In this document: in pieces, positions 45,201 through 55,911 of the stretch
Layout of the letters: each line of letters starts with the position of its first letter
Position numbering within the stretch: position 1 is the first letter of the stretch
Source of the DNA: Falciphora oryzae
Lineage: Eukaryota > Ascomycota > Sordariomycetes > Magnaporthales > Magnaporthaceae
Length of the DNA: 64,000 bases
Reading direction: 5' to 3'
NCBI GenBank assembly: GCA_000733355.1
Contig: JNVV01000051.1
Coordinates: 163,298-227,297, forward strand
Notes under the pieces: model-generated
What the model saw: the letters and a program-made list of their open reading frames with translations, nothing else
Told to the model about the DNA's origin: nothing
Database searches by the model: none
Translations under genes and position numbers: made by a program

Positions 45201-45780
45201 TGGGTGGAATCCGAAGATGGACGATAGCAACGAATAAGTGTGTGGGGAAGGGGTCTTTTTGAAGGCCGCATTTCCATGGACTATTATAGGCTCCCGCCTT
45301 TGGAATGCCTAAATGGGAGGAGGTGCCCGGCGCCGGGATGCAGACTGCATGAAACTTGGCTTTTGTGGTCGCGGCCTGCCATCATGGCATGGAATGACTA
45401 GATGCGGTGCGGTCGTTAGCGCCGGCGGTGGAACTGGAGCTGTGCTCGCCCCAAAATAGCATAGCACCCCTGGGTTCCATACACCCATCGCGTTCTCCCC
45501 CATATACACCGGCGTGTACGTATTGTTTCGTGGTCTCCTGGTCGCTCCCTCCTGGCACGCCTTATTGACGAACGTCGGTCTAGTTCACGATGCCGCGTTT
45601 GAACAATTTTCGCCTGGCTCCTCCCAACTGGACGAGACGTAACAGATGCCAAAGCCCCGATCCCCTCGCCCGGAAACAAGAGGTTTCCCGTCCCCGCCCG
45701 GCGCGCTAAGCCAAGTCCGCACCCAGCCACAGACTATGATGATGAACAGTCTGCAGCGGAGTCTCCCGGACACACGAAAA
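42239..45780. other. gene-poor stretch upstream of the NLR gene
   Basis: It includes the NLR promoter region next to 42238. Frames at 42536-43091 are open on both strands without known domains. A minus-strand frame near 44300-44097 (MTPTSSSSGSSADYSSTDGS, then YNIFTFFAQFLSVLGYSN) and a plus-strand frame near 44990-45262 look protein-like but are unrecognised. A short TCAA microsatellite lies near 43920-43935. Confidence 0.4.
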
Positions 45781-46680
45781 TGCCTTGGGATGTGGATGAC
45801 GCGGCCGTGGGAGTCGTCGACACTGCCAACTCAAAAGGCTTGGGCATATGCGCGATGAGGAAAGCAGGGACGGGACGCCGAAGGCAAACCCGGCCACAAG
45901 CATCATCGCCATTGACGCGGCTATCAACCGCGACGTTTTTGGTCTCCGCCTGCCACCGACGGGGAAAGGCCAGCCTGGCCTCAAACGGGGTCCGGAACGA
46001 GATTCGGCAGCGTCCGCGCCGTACTTGCCACCGTCTATCGCGTGGGAACACGAGGAACACAGTTTTGAGATGGAACGGATCAAGCACAAGGAAGTGCATG
46101 GCGATCATGACTTGTCCCACATGCCTCCGCGGTCAAGCGCCGCTTGGAGCGACACGGTTTCACGCAGCCTTTCCGTCTGGACCAAGACCCGACGCAGCAA
46201 GGAACGTGGGAAACGTGGGTTGGGTACCTTGCTTATGAGTGCTGGTGGTTGGATTGTCACCGCAAACCCCTTGCAAGCCTCGAATCACGACGCGACAAAA
46301 CCTGGAAGGGGCTCCAAGAGATGGGCCTATTGGGGCCATCGGATTCGCAAGAATACTTTCTCAGCAGCGCCAGCAGCAGATTGCCGTCGATCGAGCTAAT
46401 AATGCCCTGAAAAGCGCGGAACTGGCGGCGCGCGTGGCGCCATCGGAAACGGCAAATCAGGAGCTGGACGTCGCGCAGAAGAAATTAGTGCCATCCTTGA
46501 AAGAAAGAGCCACATCGGAGACTTCAAAAAAAAATCGCGAGGAGGATCCAAGTCGTGGAAATGGATATCTGCCGCCAGACCGTCCGACTGGAATGGGTTC
46601 GGGAGCAGCTGCGTCAGGTCAAAGCTGACGAACGGAAACGACCCGCCCAGGCAGCGGGATCAACGAGGAAAAGGCGTCGG
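45780..46680 (+). pseudogene. hypothetical fungal gene with a WxxYLxYExWW motif, broken
   Basis: Blocks in different frames: MPWDVDDAAVGVVDTANSKG; YLPPSIAWEHEEHSFEMERI; then AVKRRLERHGFTQPFRLDQD and TWVGYLAYECWWLDCHRKPL, the recognisable core of a fungal family of unknown function; then DRANNALKSAELAARVAPSE; and RLEWVREQLRQVKADERKRP. At least three frame changes separate them. The last block runs on without a stop into the Ca2+-ATPase relic, producing an artificial fused open frame. Confidence 0.55.
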
Positions 46681-46799
46681 GCAACCCTTGACGGCGGCGG
46701 GGAAACTATGGAGCAAGTGCCGGCCGCACAGCGCCCGGTGCCAAGAGCCCCGGCGGTTGTAGGCCGGTCCATGGGCAGCTCTTTTAACTTGGGAGCAGC

Positions 46800-49520
46800 C
46801 CAGCCCCTTGGCCGGAGCAAAAGAATCGCAGAGCGCCGACTCCGGAACGCCGACGGCGTCCTCGTCGACGGGTTCAACGTCCGGTGCGACGAGTCGACCC
46901 CGTCCGGGGAGTCGGAGCTCGTGCGCAAGACGCCGGCAGAGCAGTGCCGCCGTCGCCGCGGCGGCTCGCCATCCGACGACGACGACGACGACGGCCCGTT
47001 CCTCTTTGGCAGCGCCGTCGTGCCCCACGGCGTCAGCACCTACATCGTCACGGCGCTGGGGACGAACTCGGTGGTTGGGCGGACGGCGGGCTCGCTCCGG
47101 AGCGCGCGGCCCGAGGAGGAGCCGTATCGCCATCAGAGGTTCGAACGCCTGGTCGAGTTCATCATCATAATCAGCTCCATCGTTGGCGCGGTCTACTTCC
47201 TCGTGCTCTTCATCCGGTTCCTGGCCCAGCTTGGCCGCTTCGCAGGTCCCCACGTCTCGCGCGAAAAGGGGCAGGCGTTTCTTAACATCGCCATGCTGGC
47301 CGTGACCATCGTTATCGCCGGCGTCCCTGGCCCTCGCCTTTGCCACCACGCGCATGCTGCGGGAAAACAACCTCGTCCGTCTCCTCCGCTACTTCGAGAC
47401 CTTGGGGAGCGCGACGACCATCTGCTTGAACAAAACCGGGACTTTGACCCGTAGCGAGATGACGGTGGTCTCTGGCGTGATTGGCTGTGACGAGAGTTTC
47501 GGGTTTGCCAATCTGCCGTTGCCGCCCCCGGCCACCCCGAGCAACGACAAAAACGGGGCTCACAACAACTGCGCCGCGGCGAATCAGCTGGCCGGCTCGC
47601 TCGCCGAAAACGTTGCGGCGCTCTTCAGGGCGAGCGCGGTGTTTAATTCGACCGCATTCGAGCTGGGGGCTTTTGGGTCGGGCGGCTTCGCCGGGTCCCG
47701 CACCGAAACGGCGCTGCTGGAGTTCGCGCGCAGGCATTTCGCAATGGGAGCGGTCGCCGAGGAACGGGCCAGGGCGGAGCTCGTTAAGCTGCTCCCGTTC
47801 GACGCAGACCGTAAATATATAGCGGCGGTCGTTAGGATGGATAACCGATACCGCCTGCTCGTAAAAGTGCCGCCGAGATCGTCCTCGCGGATTGCGTAAA
47901 AACGTTGGAGAATACCAAGAAACGCTGGAACCCCCTAGGTCGGCTCATCACGGTCCCCATAACCCCGGAGCAGAGAAAAGAGCTGAGGGCGACGGCGGAT
48001 GGCTATTCGCGGAAGCTCCTTCGCCTTATCGCCGTGGCGTACCGCGACCTAGACTTGTGGCCCCCGATCGCCGCGCCGGGGATCCGAAATGACCCCAACG
48101 ACAGCGCCGCCAACTTCGAACAGGTTTTCCGCCACCAGATAACCTTCGCCGCCATATTCGCCATCCACGACCCGCTGCGGCCCGACGTGGTCGATTCGAT
48201 CCGCCAATGCCAGCGGGCCGGCGTGGTTGTGCGGATGCTTACCGGCGACAGCCTCGCGACGGCCGAGGCCACCGCGCCCGAGTCGAGCATTTACACTCCC
48301 GGCGGCGTCGCCATAGACGGCCCCACGTTCCGGCGGCTAACGCCCAACCAGGTCAACGCCGTCGCGCCGCGGCTGCAAGTTTTGGCGAGGTCGAGCGCGG
48401 ACGACAAGGCCAGCCTAGTCACGTCGCTTAAGCGGCTCGGCGAAATCGCCGCCGTGGCGGGTGACGGTATGAACGACGTGCTCGCGCTCAAGGCGGCCGA
48501 CGTCGGGTTTTCCATGGGCGTGTCCGGGGCCGAGGTCGCCGAGGCAAGCTCAACCGTCCTGATGGGCGGCGGATTTCGCGTCGATCGTAAAGGCCCTGTC
48601 CTGGGCCAGGGCCGTGACCGACGCCACCAAGAAATTCTGCCAGGTGGGTGCTTTGTTGCCTTGCCTGCCTTACCCTGTTCCTCAGAGCAGTCAAGTCAGG
48701 GTCATGGATGACTAACGTATATGTGGCCGCCGCCTCCCCTTGCTAGTACCAATTCACGCTCAACATCACCGCCGCCATAACCACCATCGTCTCGACGCTG
48801 GTCGGCGACGCGGACTCGTCCGTGTTCGGGGTCCTCCAGCTGCTGTGGCTCAACCTCGTCATGGACATCTTCGCCGGTGTCGCCTTCTAGACCGAGTGCC
48901 CCCGCCCGTACCAGATGCGGCGGCGTCCCGAGCGGCCGGAAGCGCGCTCATCACCGCGACCATGTGGAAGATGATCGCGGGCCGGTCGGCGTACCAGCTC
49001 GCCGTGGTCTTCACCCTGTACTACGCGGCGCCGAGCCGCTTCTGGCCCGGGCAATCGCCGCAGCGCGCGCAGACCATCGTTTACAATGCGTACATGTTCA
49101 TGTAGCTCTTTAACCAAATCAAGTAGGTTTGCCTAGTTCCCATTGCTGTTCAGGGTGTGGTGTCTCCCGTGCTGGCGCCGCCTGGCACTAACAAATACTC
49201 CCAACTCCTCTCCTACAGCCGCCGTCGCGTCGACGACGGCTTCAACGTTCTCGAAGGCCTCGCAAACAACCCTTGGTTCCTGGGCATCTAGGCCGCCACG
49301 CTGGTTGGACAGGTGGCCATCGTGTTCAGCGGCGGCAATGTGTTCAGGACGGAGCCCCTAGACGGCGAGCAGTGGGGCTGGCCGACCGTCTTCGGCCTCC
49401 TCGTCATACCCATCGGCGCCGCCATCCACTGCATCCCGGACGGCTGGATCGCCGCTGCCAGCCGCACGGTGAAGCTGTTGGTGTGGCCCATGAGCGAAGC
49501 GATACGGCGAGCACAGGGAA
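46800..49520 (+). pseudogene. P-type Ca2+-ATPase (PMC1-like), broken and 5'-truncated
   Basis: It begins inside the actuator domain (GVLVDGFNVRCDESTPSGES, the TGES-like loop). A membrane pair around FIIIISSIVGAVYFLVLFI follows, then a frameshift near 47330. The phosphorylation motif reads TICLNKTGTLTRSEM, where active pumps have CSDKTGT: the acceptor Asp is Asn. Further parts are SRTETALLEFARR, a frameshift near 47870, RMLTGDSLATAEA and AVAGDGMNDVLALKAADVGF. A frameshift follows near 48570, then an intron (about 48644-48747). C-terminal membrane helices carry TAG stops at 48888-48890, 49103-49105 and 49289-49291, each where Gln fits. Family members export cytosolic Ca2+ to the vacuole; this copy cannot. 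Confidence 0.88.
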
Positions 49521-49973
49521 GGGGGGAAGAAGAAGCCGCGGCTGGAAACGAACCGGCAGAGACAGGAGGAGCCGGCCGACACTTTCGACGCGGCAGCACG
49601 GCTAGACGATGCGGCGGCCGTGCACGAGGGGCGCCGCCATGACGCGCCTGCCCTGGCTGAGACGAATGCTTGGCCTCGCGCCAGAAAAACCAACCAGGCC
49701 GCCGTCAACAACCCAGGCCCGGTGGCGTGGCTCTCGGGGGCGCTGCTGGCGGCCGGCTCGGCAGCCGACGGGCGACCGCAACCGGGGGGGAGCTTGGTGG
49801 GCGGCGGCGGCGGCGGCGAAGGAGAGCCCTCTGATCTTTTTTTGCCGCTGTTCAGGCCGCCAAAAACAACGTCGCGGGAGGCGCCGTGGCTGGCTTGGAC
49901 GTTCATCCTGGCACGGCAAAGGATGACCATGTTCTAGCCCCTTCCGACAGGGTGCAACAAGCTTAAACCGGGG

Positions 49974-50058
49974 TCCGCTACAGGCCACTTGTTTTCCAAC
50001 GTCCTAGCCAACTTGCAATATACAGGGTGGGAAGGGAATTTATTTCTCCCACAGCGGC
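49974..50058 (-). mobile_element. fragment of the LINE RNase H C terminus
   Basis: About 85 bp matches 53105-53193 of the LINE by eye at roughly 80%, with the shared block ATACAGGGTGGGA and flanking residues corresponding in the same reading frame. It abuts the striatin-like copy, so the WD40 frame runs into transposon sequence. Confidence 0.8.
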
Positions 50059-51160
50059 AGAGGTGCAGGACCGCTTCTCGAAGCTCCAAAAACGCAGGGA
50101 TGCATCGTGGCCCGCGCTAACCAGCTTCTGGCCATTGGGGCTGAGCGACAGGCTCGAGATGGACGCCGGGTGAGCGAGCATGTTGTGGTGCATTGGCCTG
50201 GTAAGGAGGCGCATGGTTTATCAGCAAATCATGTTTGCAAGGAGATGGACCAAGAGATGTGAGGGCCGACGTACCGCTGTTAGCATCGAAAAACCGGACA
50301 AAGCGGTCCTTGTGCCCCGAGATAATAACGCCCTCGACCCCGGACCCTGCCATGGACCTTCCGCCACCCGTGGGTCCGCTTGCGTTGGCTTCGTTTTTAT
50401 TGCCGTTCGTTTAAAGCTGGTCCAGCCCTATAGCGGTGGCGATAACGGCGTTAATACTTGTGGTAAGCGTGCCGTCGTACGTTTTAAAGCTCGCCATATT
50501 GCCTACCTTCTTACCCGTGCGCGTATCGTATACGATAATGGCCGCGTCCGAGTAGCTAACTACAAAGGCTTCGCCCGAGCTGCCGAGCGCCGTGATGCAC
50601 GTTGGGCTTGCGTTAGTGCCGTTCCCGTTTGCGCGAGAGATGGTATGCATAAGGGTGTGGCTAAAAGGGTTGTTAGTGGCTATCGAGGGTTGCGGGGTGG
50701 ACGGGAACGCCGAGCCAGAGCTTATGGAGTTGCCCTTGACTTTCCTACTGCTATTACGACTATTGCGGCCTGCAACCGACGGCTGCGGAGATGACAGTTG
50801 CGGCGGAGAGCTGACGGCCCATACGCGTACGGTCCCGTTGGCGGCACCTAATGCTAGCAGTATCCTATCCGGGTTGCCGTAAGGGTTTGGATTTCCGAAT
50901 ATGGCGCCTAGCGTTATGGGGAGAACGTATAGGGCCCAGACGGTGTTGGTGTGGCCGTCCAGCCTTGCTTTGGGGTCGACCCGGCCGCGCTCCCACACGC
51001 GGATTATGGAATCCTGCCCGCCCGAGAAGATCCAGCCATCGCCTTGCGCTTTACCACCGGTCGAGAAGTTGGGTGACGGTGCCCACGAAGCAAGCGCCAA
51101 GACGGCGCCCTGGTGGCCGCGGTGCGTAAAGAAAATGCAAAACGGCACCCAGCATTGCGC
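50059..51160 (-). pseudogene. partial, mutated copy of a striatin (PRO11-like) WD40 region
   Basis: The minus strand encodes WD40 segments typical of fungal striatin: [94 protein letters not shown] and [20 protein letters not shown]. There is a TAA at 50413-50411 where the frame would otherwise continue. After a GTACGT intron, one base is missing near TGCACC|ACAACATG, a frameshift. The 5' two thirds of striatin (coiled coil and caveolin-binding parts) are absent and the 3' end is replaced by LINE sequence. The full-length gene, a STRIPAK scaffold needed for cell fusion and fruiting, is presumably elsewhere in the genome. Confidence 0.8.
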
Positions 51161-51826
51161 GCTATTCGGAATCCCTTGTTCGAATGGTTGGTTGTGTTAT
51201 AGCACGTAGCCTTGGTAGGGCTCGGTGCCAGGCTCGGCCACCTGTTGCACGGGCGCCTGGCAGGTCCGTGCGACAAGTGGAGCTCGGCTCGATTGCCCTA
51301 CCTAAGGCAATCGATCCGAACAGGTGCAACGCACAAACTCTTCCTTTTTGTTCCTTAACTTTAGATAGCCAAATCAACCTGAGGGTTTGTTGCAGCTCGG
51401 CCTCTCCGCCCTCGTTGGTGCCGTGACAGGTTGGGTCGACCGAGTACCTGAATTGAACGGCATATTGCTTTTATATGGGAGACGATCGGGAATTCTACTT
51501 TCGCATGGTCTCATTGCACTATCCGGCTAAAAATCTCACCATGCCCTTCGCCGACCAGACATGGTGTCTGCCTGCCACTTTGGTTGACGCCAGACACGAC
51601 CGAGGGGCGATTGCGGATGGAGTAGGATGCTTCTTCCCATATATCATATATCCATCCGTTGACGCCATTTCGGCCTGAAGCTGGACCAGTTCTCGCTCCT
51701 GTCCTCTCCCGTTGAACCTCCCGGCGGCCCGCCAATCTCCAGCAGTTGCCCACGGCAAAGAAGCCCGGCCACATTTCCACCCTGGCAACACACCAAAAGC
51801 CTTGGACAAAGGAAGCGAGAAACAGA
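51161..51826. other. spacer upstream of the AA8 gene
   Basis: No gene is supported. Its right part probably contains the promoter and 5' untranslated region of the cytochrome-domain gene. Confidence 0.45.
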
Positions 51827-52793
51827 ATGGGCTTCCTCCAATTTGCGACCGCGGCCCTGGCACTATTCGCCGCCGCCCCGACCGTCGTTCAGCCGGCCAA
51901 GTTCTGCGACGGGTCCGTGTGCTACTCCGAGTTCGTTAGTACGCAGCGCGTCGCCTACCGCGTCGCCGTGCCCGATACGGCCGCCCGTAACACCGCTTTC
52001 GACGTCCTGATCCAGATCGTGGTGCCCCGCGCCGTCGGCTGGGCCGCGCTCGCTTGGGGCGGCCAGATGACCAATAACCCTCCCACTATCGCTTATCCCA
52101 ACGGCGGTACCGGCGCTATCGTGAGCAGCCGGCGTGCAGTGTGAGTACTTTTTATTCTCTTTTTATTTGTCGTGACAGCATTGGCGCGCTGCGTTTGACA
52201 GGACGCAAACACAAAAGCCCCGCACTGCCCCGCTACCCTACCCAGGGGCAAGCTACGCCGTTTTCGGCACGTCGACGACCAACGCGACGCATTGGCGCTT
52301 TGACGCGCTTTGCAGCGGCTGCAGCGCGCAAGCGGGCGGGAGCATCGACCCGGCGGGCGCGGCCGTCACGATCGCGTGGGCGTCGAGCGCGCGCGCGCCC
52401 GCAACGCCGTCGAGCAACACGAGCACCATCACTATCCACGACAACAAGGCCCGCATCGCGTTCGACCTCGCCGCGGGGCACATCGCGAACTTTACGCAGG
52501 TGGTTGCCGCCAAGAGGGCGGGCGGGGGAGAGAGAGAGAGAGAGAGAGAGAGAGTATATTTAACGTCATTATATCGGGATCTACCAGTCCCTGCCTCCCA
52601 AGGGGCATATGACGTGCTAGCGCTACCTAAGCTTAACACTAGGCTACATGTTGCTATTAAGGCGGCTAGCAGATTAAACCCGAAGGCACACGGAAGTCGG
52701 GCCGCATTCCGGCGCTCCTTGTTAGTGAGCGGGCGATCGGCGGTGGGGCGTATATATATACGCCGGGGCGTTGTGAAGCGCTGCGAGTGGTAG
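51827..52793 (+). CDS. secreted haem (AA8, cellobiose dehydrogenase cytochrome-type) domain protein with transposon-derived tail
   Basis: Exon 1 is 51827-52140 (donor GTGAGT); exon 2 starts at 52202 after a 61-bp intron. A signal peptide (MGFLQFATAALALFAAAPT) precedes FCDGSVCYSEF. The AA8 hallmarks are LAWGGQMTNNPPTIAYPNGG (Met as likely haem ligand) and NATHWRFDALCSGC (His ligand and disulphide pair). At 52526 the frame meets a LINE inserted in antisense and continues through GAGAGA (ERERER) and 3' untranslated LINE sequence to TAG at 52791-52793, giving 301 residues. Without the insertion the frame would end at TGA 55294-55296, giving 215 residues. The family transfers electrons to lytic polysaccharide monooxygenases. 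Whether the disturbed 3' end is tolerated is unknown. Confidence 0.8.
52512..52526. repeat. left target-site duplication of the LINE (15 bp)
   Basis: AAGAGGGCGGGCGGG is repeated without change at 55273-55287, exactly bracketing the LINE. Confidence 0.9.
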
Positions 52794-55272
52794 TGGTGCT
52801 GTCGGCCGGCGGGTGTGCCGGAAAAGGGGGCAAGGCCGGGTTGGGCGGGGGGGTCCTCGGGACCTCCCCTGGGCCCGGCCGGAGGTGCGGGGGACTAACG
52901 AGCCTACTGTTGGTCCTAATAGTACAAAGGAAAAGTGAAAAGTGTAAAGGAAAAAGGAAAAAGGTTACAAACGGGCTCCACGGGCCCTGTTGTTACCGTC
53001 CAGCGATAGTATAGTAGTTAGTAGCTTCGACGAACGAAGCAAAAAGGGAGGGCTTTTGGAGAAGCCGTTTCCAATATCCCAGCCTGTCGGAGGCCGGGGA
53101 AGGGTCCGTTTTAGGCCATTTGTTTTCTGCCGCCTTAGCCAACCTGCAAAATACAGGGTGGGAGGGGGACTTGTTTCTTCCGCAGCGGCACGGGTTATCG
53201 TTTTCGTGCTGGTACTTTCGGTGGTACCAGTCGAAGTCCCCATGCCCCGTGCGTGCGGCTATTAGCCGCTGTAACACTTTCCGGTGCAGCTGTAAAGCTT
53301 CGGGTGCGGGCCGTGGTGCCGGCGGGAGGCCTATAGCCTTATACCGGTCCGGTAGGTTGTTTTCGTACCAGGCGTTTCGGGCGTCCCGGGCCATTTTCCG
53401 GGCTAAAGCCTTTACTCCGGCCACCGTTGGCTTGGAATGTTGGGGTATCGGCAAAGCCGATCCCAGCTTTGCTTCGGCATCGGCCTCTTCGTTTCCGGGG
53501 ATTCCCGTATGACCTGGGGACCAACGGACGTGTACCCGGTGTTTGTCCATAAAGAAATGGACCTTTTTAAAAGCCCTTTGTGAACTGTTAGGGGCCGTGC
53601 TTAGGAAGCCGTTGGCCGCCGAAGTGTTATCGAGGCACAGATGGAAAGTGCAGTTACGGAAGCTCCGAACGGCTTTGCGGAGGCCCATCCGGCCCCTTTC
53701 CGCTTCGCCGTCGAACACTTCCGCCGGGTGCGCCAGCCGGCCGTGCCCGGAAAGTTTGTGTTGGCCGGCCTGGTGGATTACCCAACCGTATCCAACTGCC
53801 CCGTTATCCGCTTTGGACCCGTCGCTGTATACTATAACGTCGGTAGGGGGGAGGGTGCGAAGCCACGCTATAAATGCTTTGGCGGCTGCTTGCTTTTCTT
53901 GTGTAGCCACCGTGAACCCCGTATATCTATAAGGGAGATACGCCGGGCGGGTGCACGCCGGAAGGAGTCCGGCCGTCCTTTGTAACGAGGTCGTAAGCCT
54001 GCCGGGCAGGCCTGCTCTAGGCCCCCGGGCGTTGAAAATCGGCTTGGCCGCTGCGGCTAGGGGGTGATCCTCCGGAACCGTCTTTATGCGGGCCGCAAAA
54101 CGGAAGCGGGCTTGATCTAAAAGCGCTTCGGCGCCAGGAATGCCGGATTCGTAGTGCAAAGCGTTTATCGGTATGGTTTTCCAAGCTGGTACCACTGCCC
54201 GGAGGGACGCTTGTAAGGCTTTATCAACCCGCTCGATTAAATGGCCTTGCCGGGTGCTTTGTTGATGTGCCGGCTTATACGGGTGTGGTTTGGTCTTGCC
54301 CCTATACCACACTTCAGCCCCGTATAAAGCCGTAGGGATTATAACCGTTGTAACGGCTTTGTGGACCGAGTGCGCCGGTATCCCCCCTATCGAGTTCGTA
54401 AGCCCCCGGAGGTGGTTCGCAACGCTTTGGGCTTTTGCAACCCTATGGTCGACGTGCGGGCCAAAATTAAGCCGTTGGTCGAAAAGGACCCCTAACCACC
54501 GTAAAGCTCCTGTAGCTTGTTGTATGGTAAGGCCTTCTGCCGTAACCGCTGGGGTTGTGGGGTTTCTCCGCTTAGAAAAATGCATAAGCTCGCACTTCCC
54601 CGGGTCGAAAGCCACTTTGTTAGCCCTTCCCTAACGAAGGATTTCCGTCACCGTAGCCCCTGCTTTGCGGGAGCACTCCTCCGGGGTGCCTCCCGTTACG
54701 CAAATGCCTATATCGTCCGCGTATCCGTACCTGACCGCTTTTGCTTTGGGTAGGATTTCGGCCATATAAAGCATAAACAGGACCGGTGATGCCGGTGACC
54801 TTTGGGGTAGCCCGCAGTCCGGGGAAAAAGGGGGTGCCGTAGCGTCTTCCAAACGCACATTAACCACCCTGTTTCCTGCGAAGGATGATACCCATCGTAC
54901 GAGCGTTGGGTCCCACCCTTGGTCCAATAGCCTCCGGAGAAGCCTCCGGCGGAGTACGGCGTCGAAAGCCCCTTGTACGTCCATAGTGACGAGGGCGGCC
55001 GTTTTGCCTTTTTGGAAAGCCCGTTCCACCTCATGGGCCACGCACGCCGTTAAATCGGTGGCGGCCTTTTTGGGGGTAGCCCCGGCGTGTTGCGGGGCTA
55101 TTAGCCCGTGCTGCAACGCGAGGGATGCCATCCGCGAAGCTACCAAACGCTCCAACCCCTTCCCTAAACACGGGAGCAGGGCTATCGGGCGGTAGGACTT
55201 CGGATCCGTCATATCCTCTTTATTCGGCTTCTTTAGCATTACCACCTCCGCGGTGCGGAAAGGGCCCGGGTG
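52527..55272 (-). mobile_element. 5'-truncated LINE (Tad1-like non-LTR retrotransposon)
   Basis: This 2,746-bp insertion sits between two perfect 15-bp direct repeats. The minus strand encodes the C-terminal half of a reverse transcriptase (SYRPIALLPCLGKGLERLVA; catalytic YGYADDIGICV) and an RNase H domain (VIVYSDGSKADNGAVGYGW; Glu, Asp and His-x-Asn residues in GEAERGRMG, LCLDNTSAANGF and WSPGHTGIPGNEEAD). A C-terminal CxC-H-C knuckle follows. One in-frame TAG (54633-54631) falls where Trp fits. The endonuclease and ORF1 are missing by 5' truncation, usual for target-primed integration. The 3' end is a (CT)n stretch on its sense strand (GA run 52528-52553). Confidence 0.92.
52993..55272 (-). 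pseudogene. LINE reverse transcriptase-RNase H coding region
   Basis: One frame from the truncated 5' end to the stop at 52993 with a single nonsense codon (TAG 54633-54631) between TVTEILR and ANKVAFDPGKCELMHF. The catalytic residues of RT and RNase H are present, so the inactivating features are the truncation and this one stop. Confidence 0.9.
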
Positions 55273-55287
55273 AAGAGGGCGGGCGGG
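55273..55287. repeat. right target-site duplication of the LINE (15 bp)
   Basis: Exact copy of 52512-52526. The host frame continues right after it with ATGTTGTGA. Confidence 0.9.
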
Positions 55288-55366
55288 ATGTTGTGATTTG
55301 AGCGGTTTTAAGTCTCGCGGGTTACTTGTGCGGGCTAAAAGCGCCCTGCACTTGATCGACCCTTTG

Positions 55367-55399
55367 GGGATAAAGTGCGGCGGACCGACTTGACGCTTT
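55367..55399. repeat. 33-bp inverted repeat, left copy
   Basis: Reads GGGATAAAGTGCGGCGGACC and on to GACGCTTT. Its exact reverse complement is at 63720-63752. The pair brackets the gypsy element plus about 510 bp of left flank. Confidence 0.9.
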
Positions 55400-55609
55400 T
55401 CCTACCAACTTGACGTTTTTTTTGTAACATAATTTCTGCAGGAAATTAGTAGCAAATTAATGTAAACAGTGAATCGCAACGTGCAACGCACAACTGCATA
55501 TTAAAGGAGCTCATGCACCGCCAAACTCCTGTATCAGCAAATAAGAAAAATGCATTCAATGCAGGAGATTGATTAAAATTGAAGCTATTTAGATTAGCGT
55601 TGGTGCAAT

Positions 55610-55908
55610 TTAAGCCTGTAAATCAACTTTTTCCTTTGAATCAGCCTCGTCGGTATCGGTGCAATCTGGAAACGAAACCTCGTAGCTTTCTGCAGTATAT
55701 TTGCCTACTAAAGAAACCTCCAGGGCGTAATCTAGGCTGTATTTATCCCGCCAGTAGTGCCGGATGACCTTCCTAAGCGTGCCTTCGTTTTTTTCCGTAA
55801 GCTTCCAAAGCGTGTAGGGCGAAAGGACCTCGGCAAACTGCCATTTGGCCGGAAAAAAAAACGTTATCGTTTTCTCTACTTAATTTTGTGCGGGCTAAAT
55901 GCAAGGCT
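55610..55908 (-). pseudogene. unidentified coding fragment left of the gypsy element
   Basis: The minus strand has an open frame of about 95 codons: AKWQFAEVLSPYTLWKLTEK, then GTLRKVIRHYWRDKYSLDYA and GKYTAESYEVSFPDC, ending at TAA 55612-55610. The composition is protein-like. It abuts the 5' LTR at 55912, which may have cut the rest off. I do not recognise it; it could be part of another transposon. Confidence 0.45.
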
Positions 55909-55911
55909 TCC

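Noticed and set aside
46555..47454. A 299-codon open frame read as one new fusion protein.
   Set aside because: It is a chance read-through from the end of one pseudogene into the Ca2+-ATPase relic, and frameshifts on both sides show neither part is intact.
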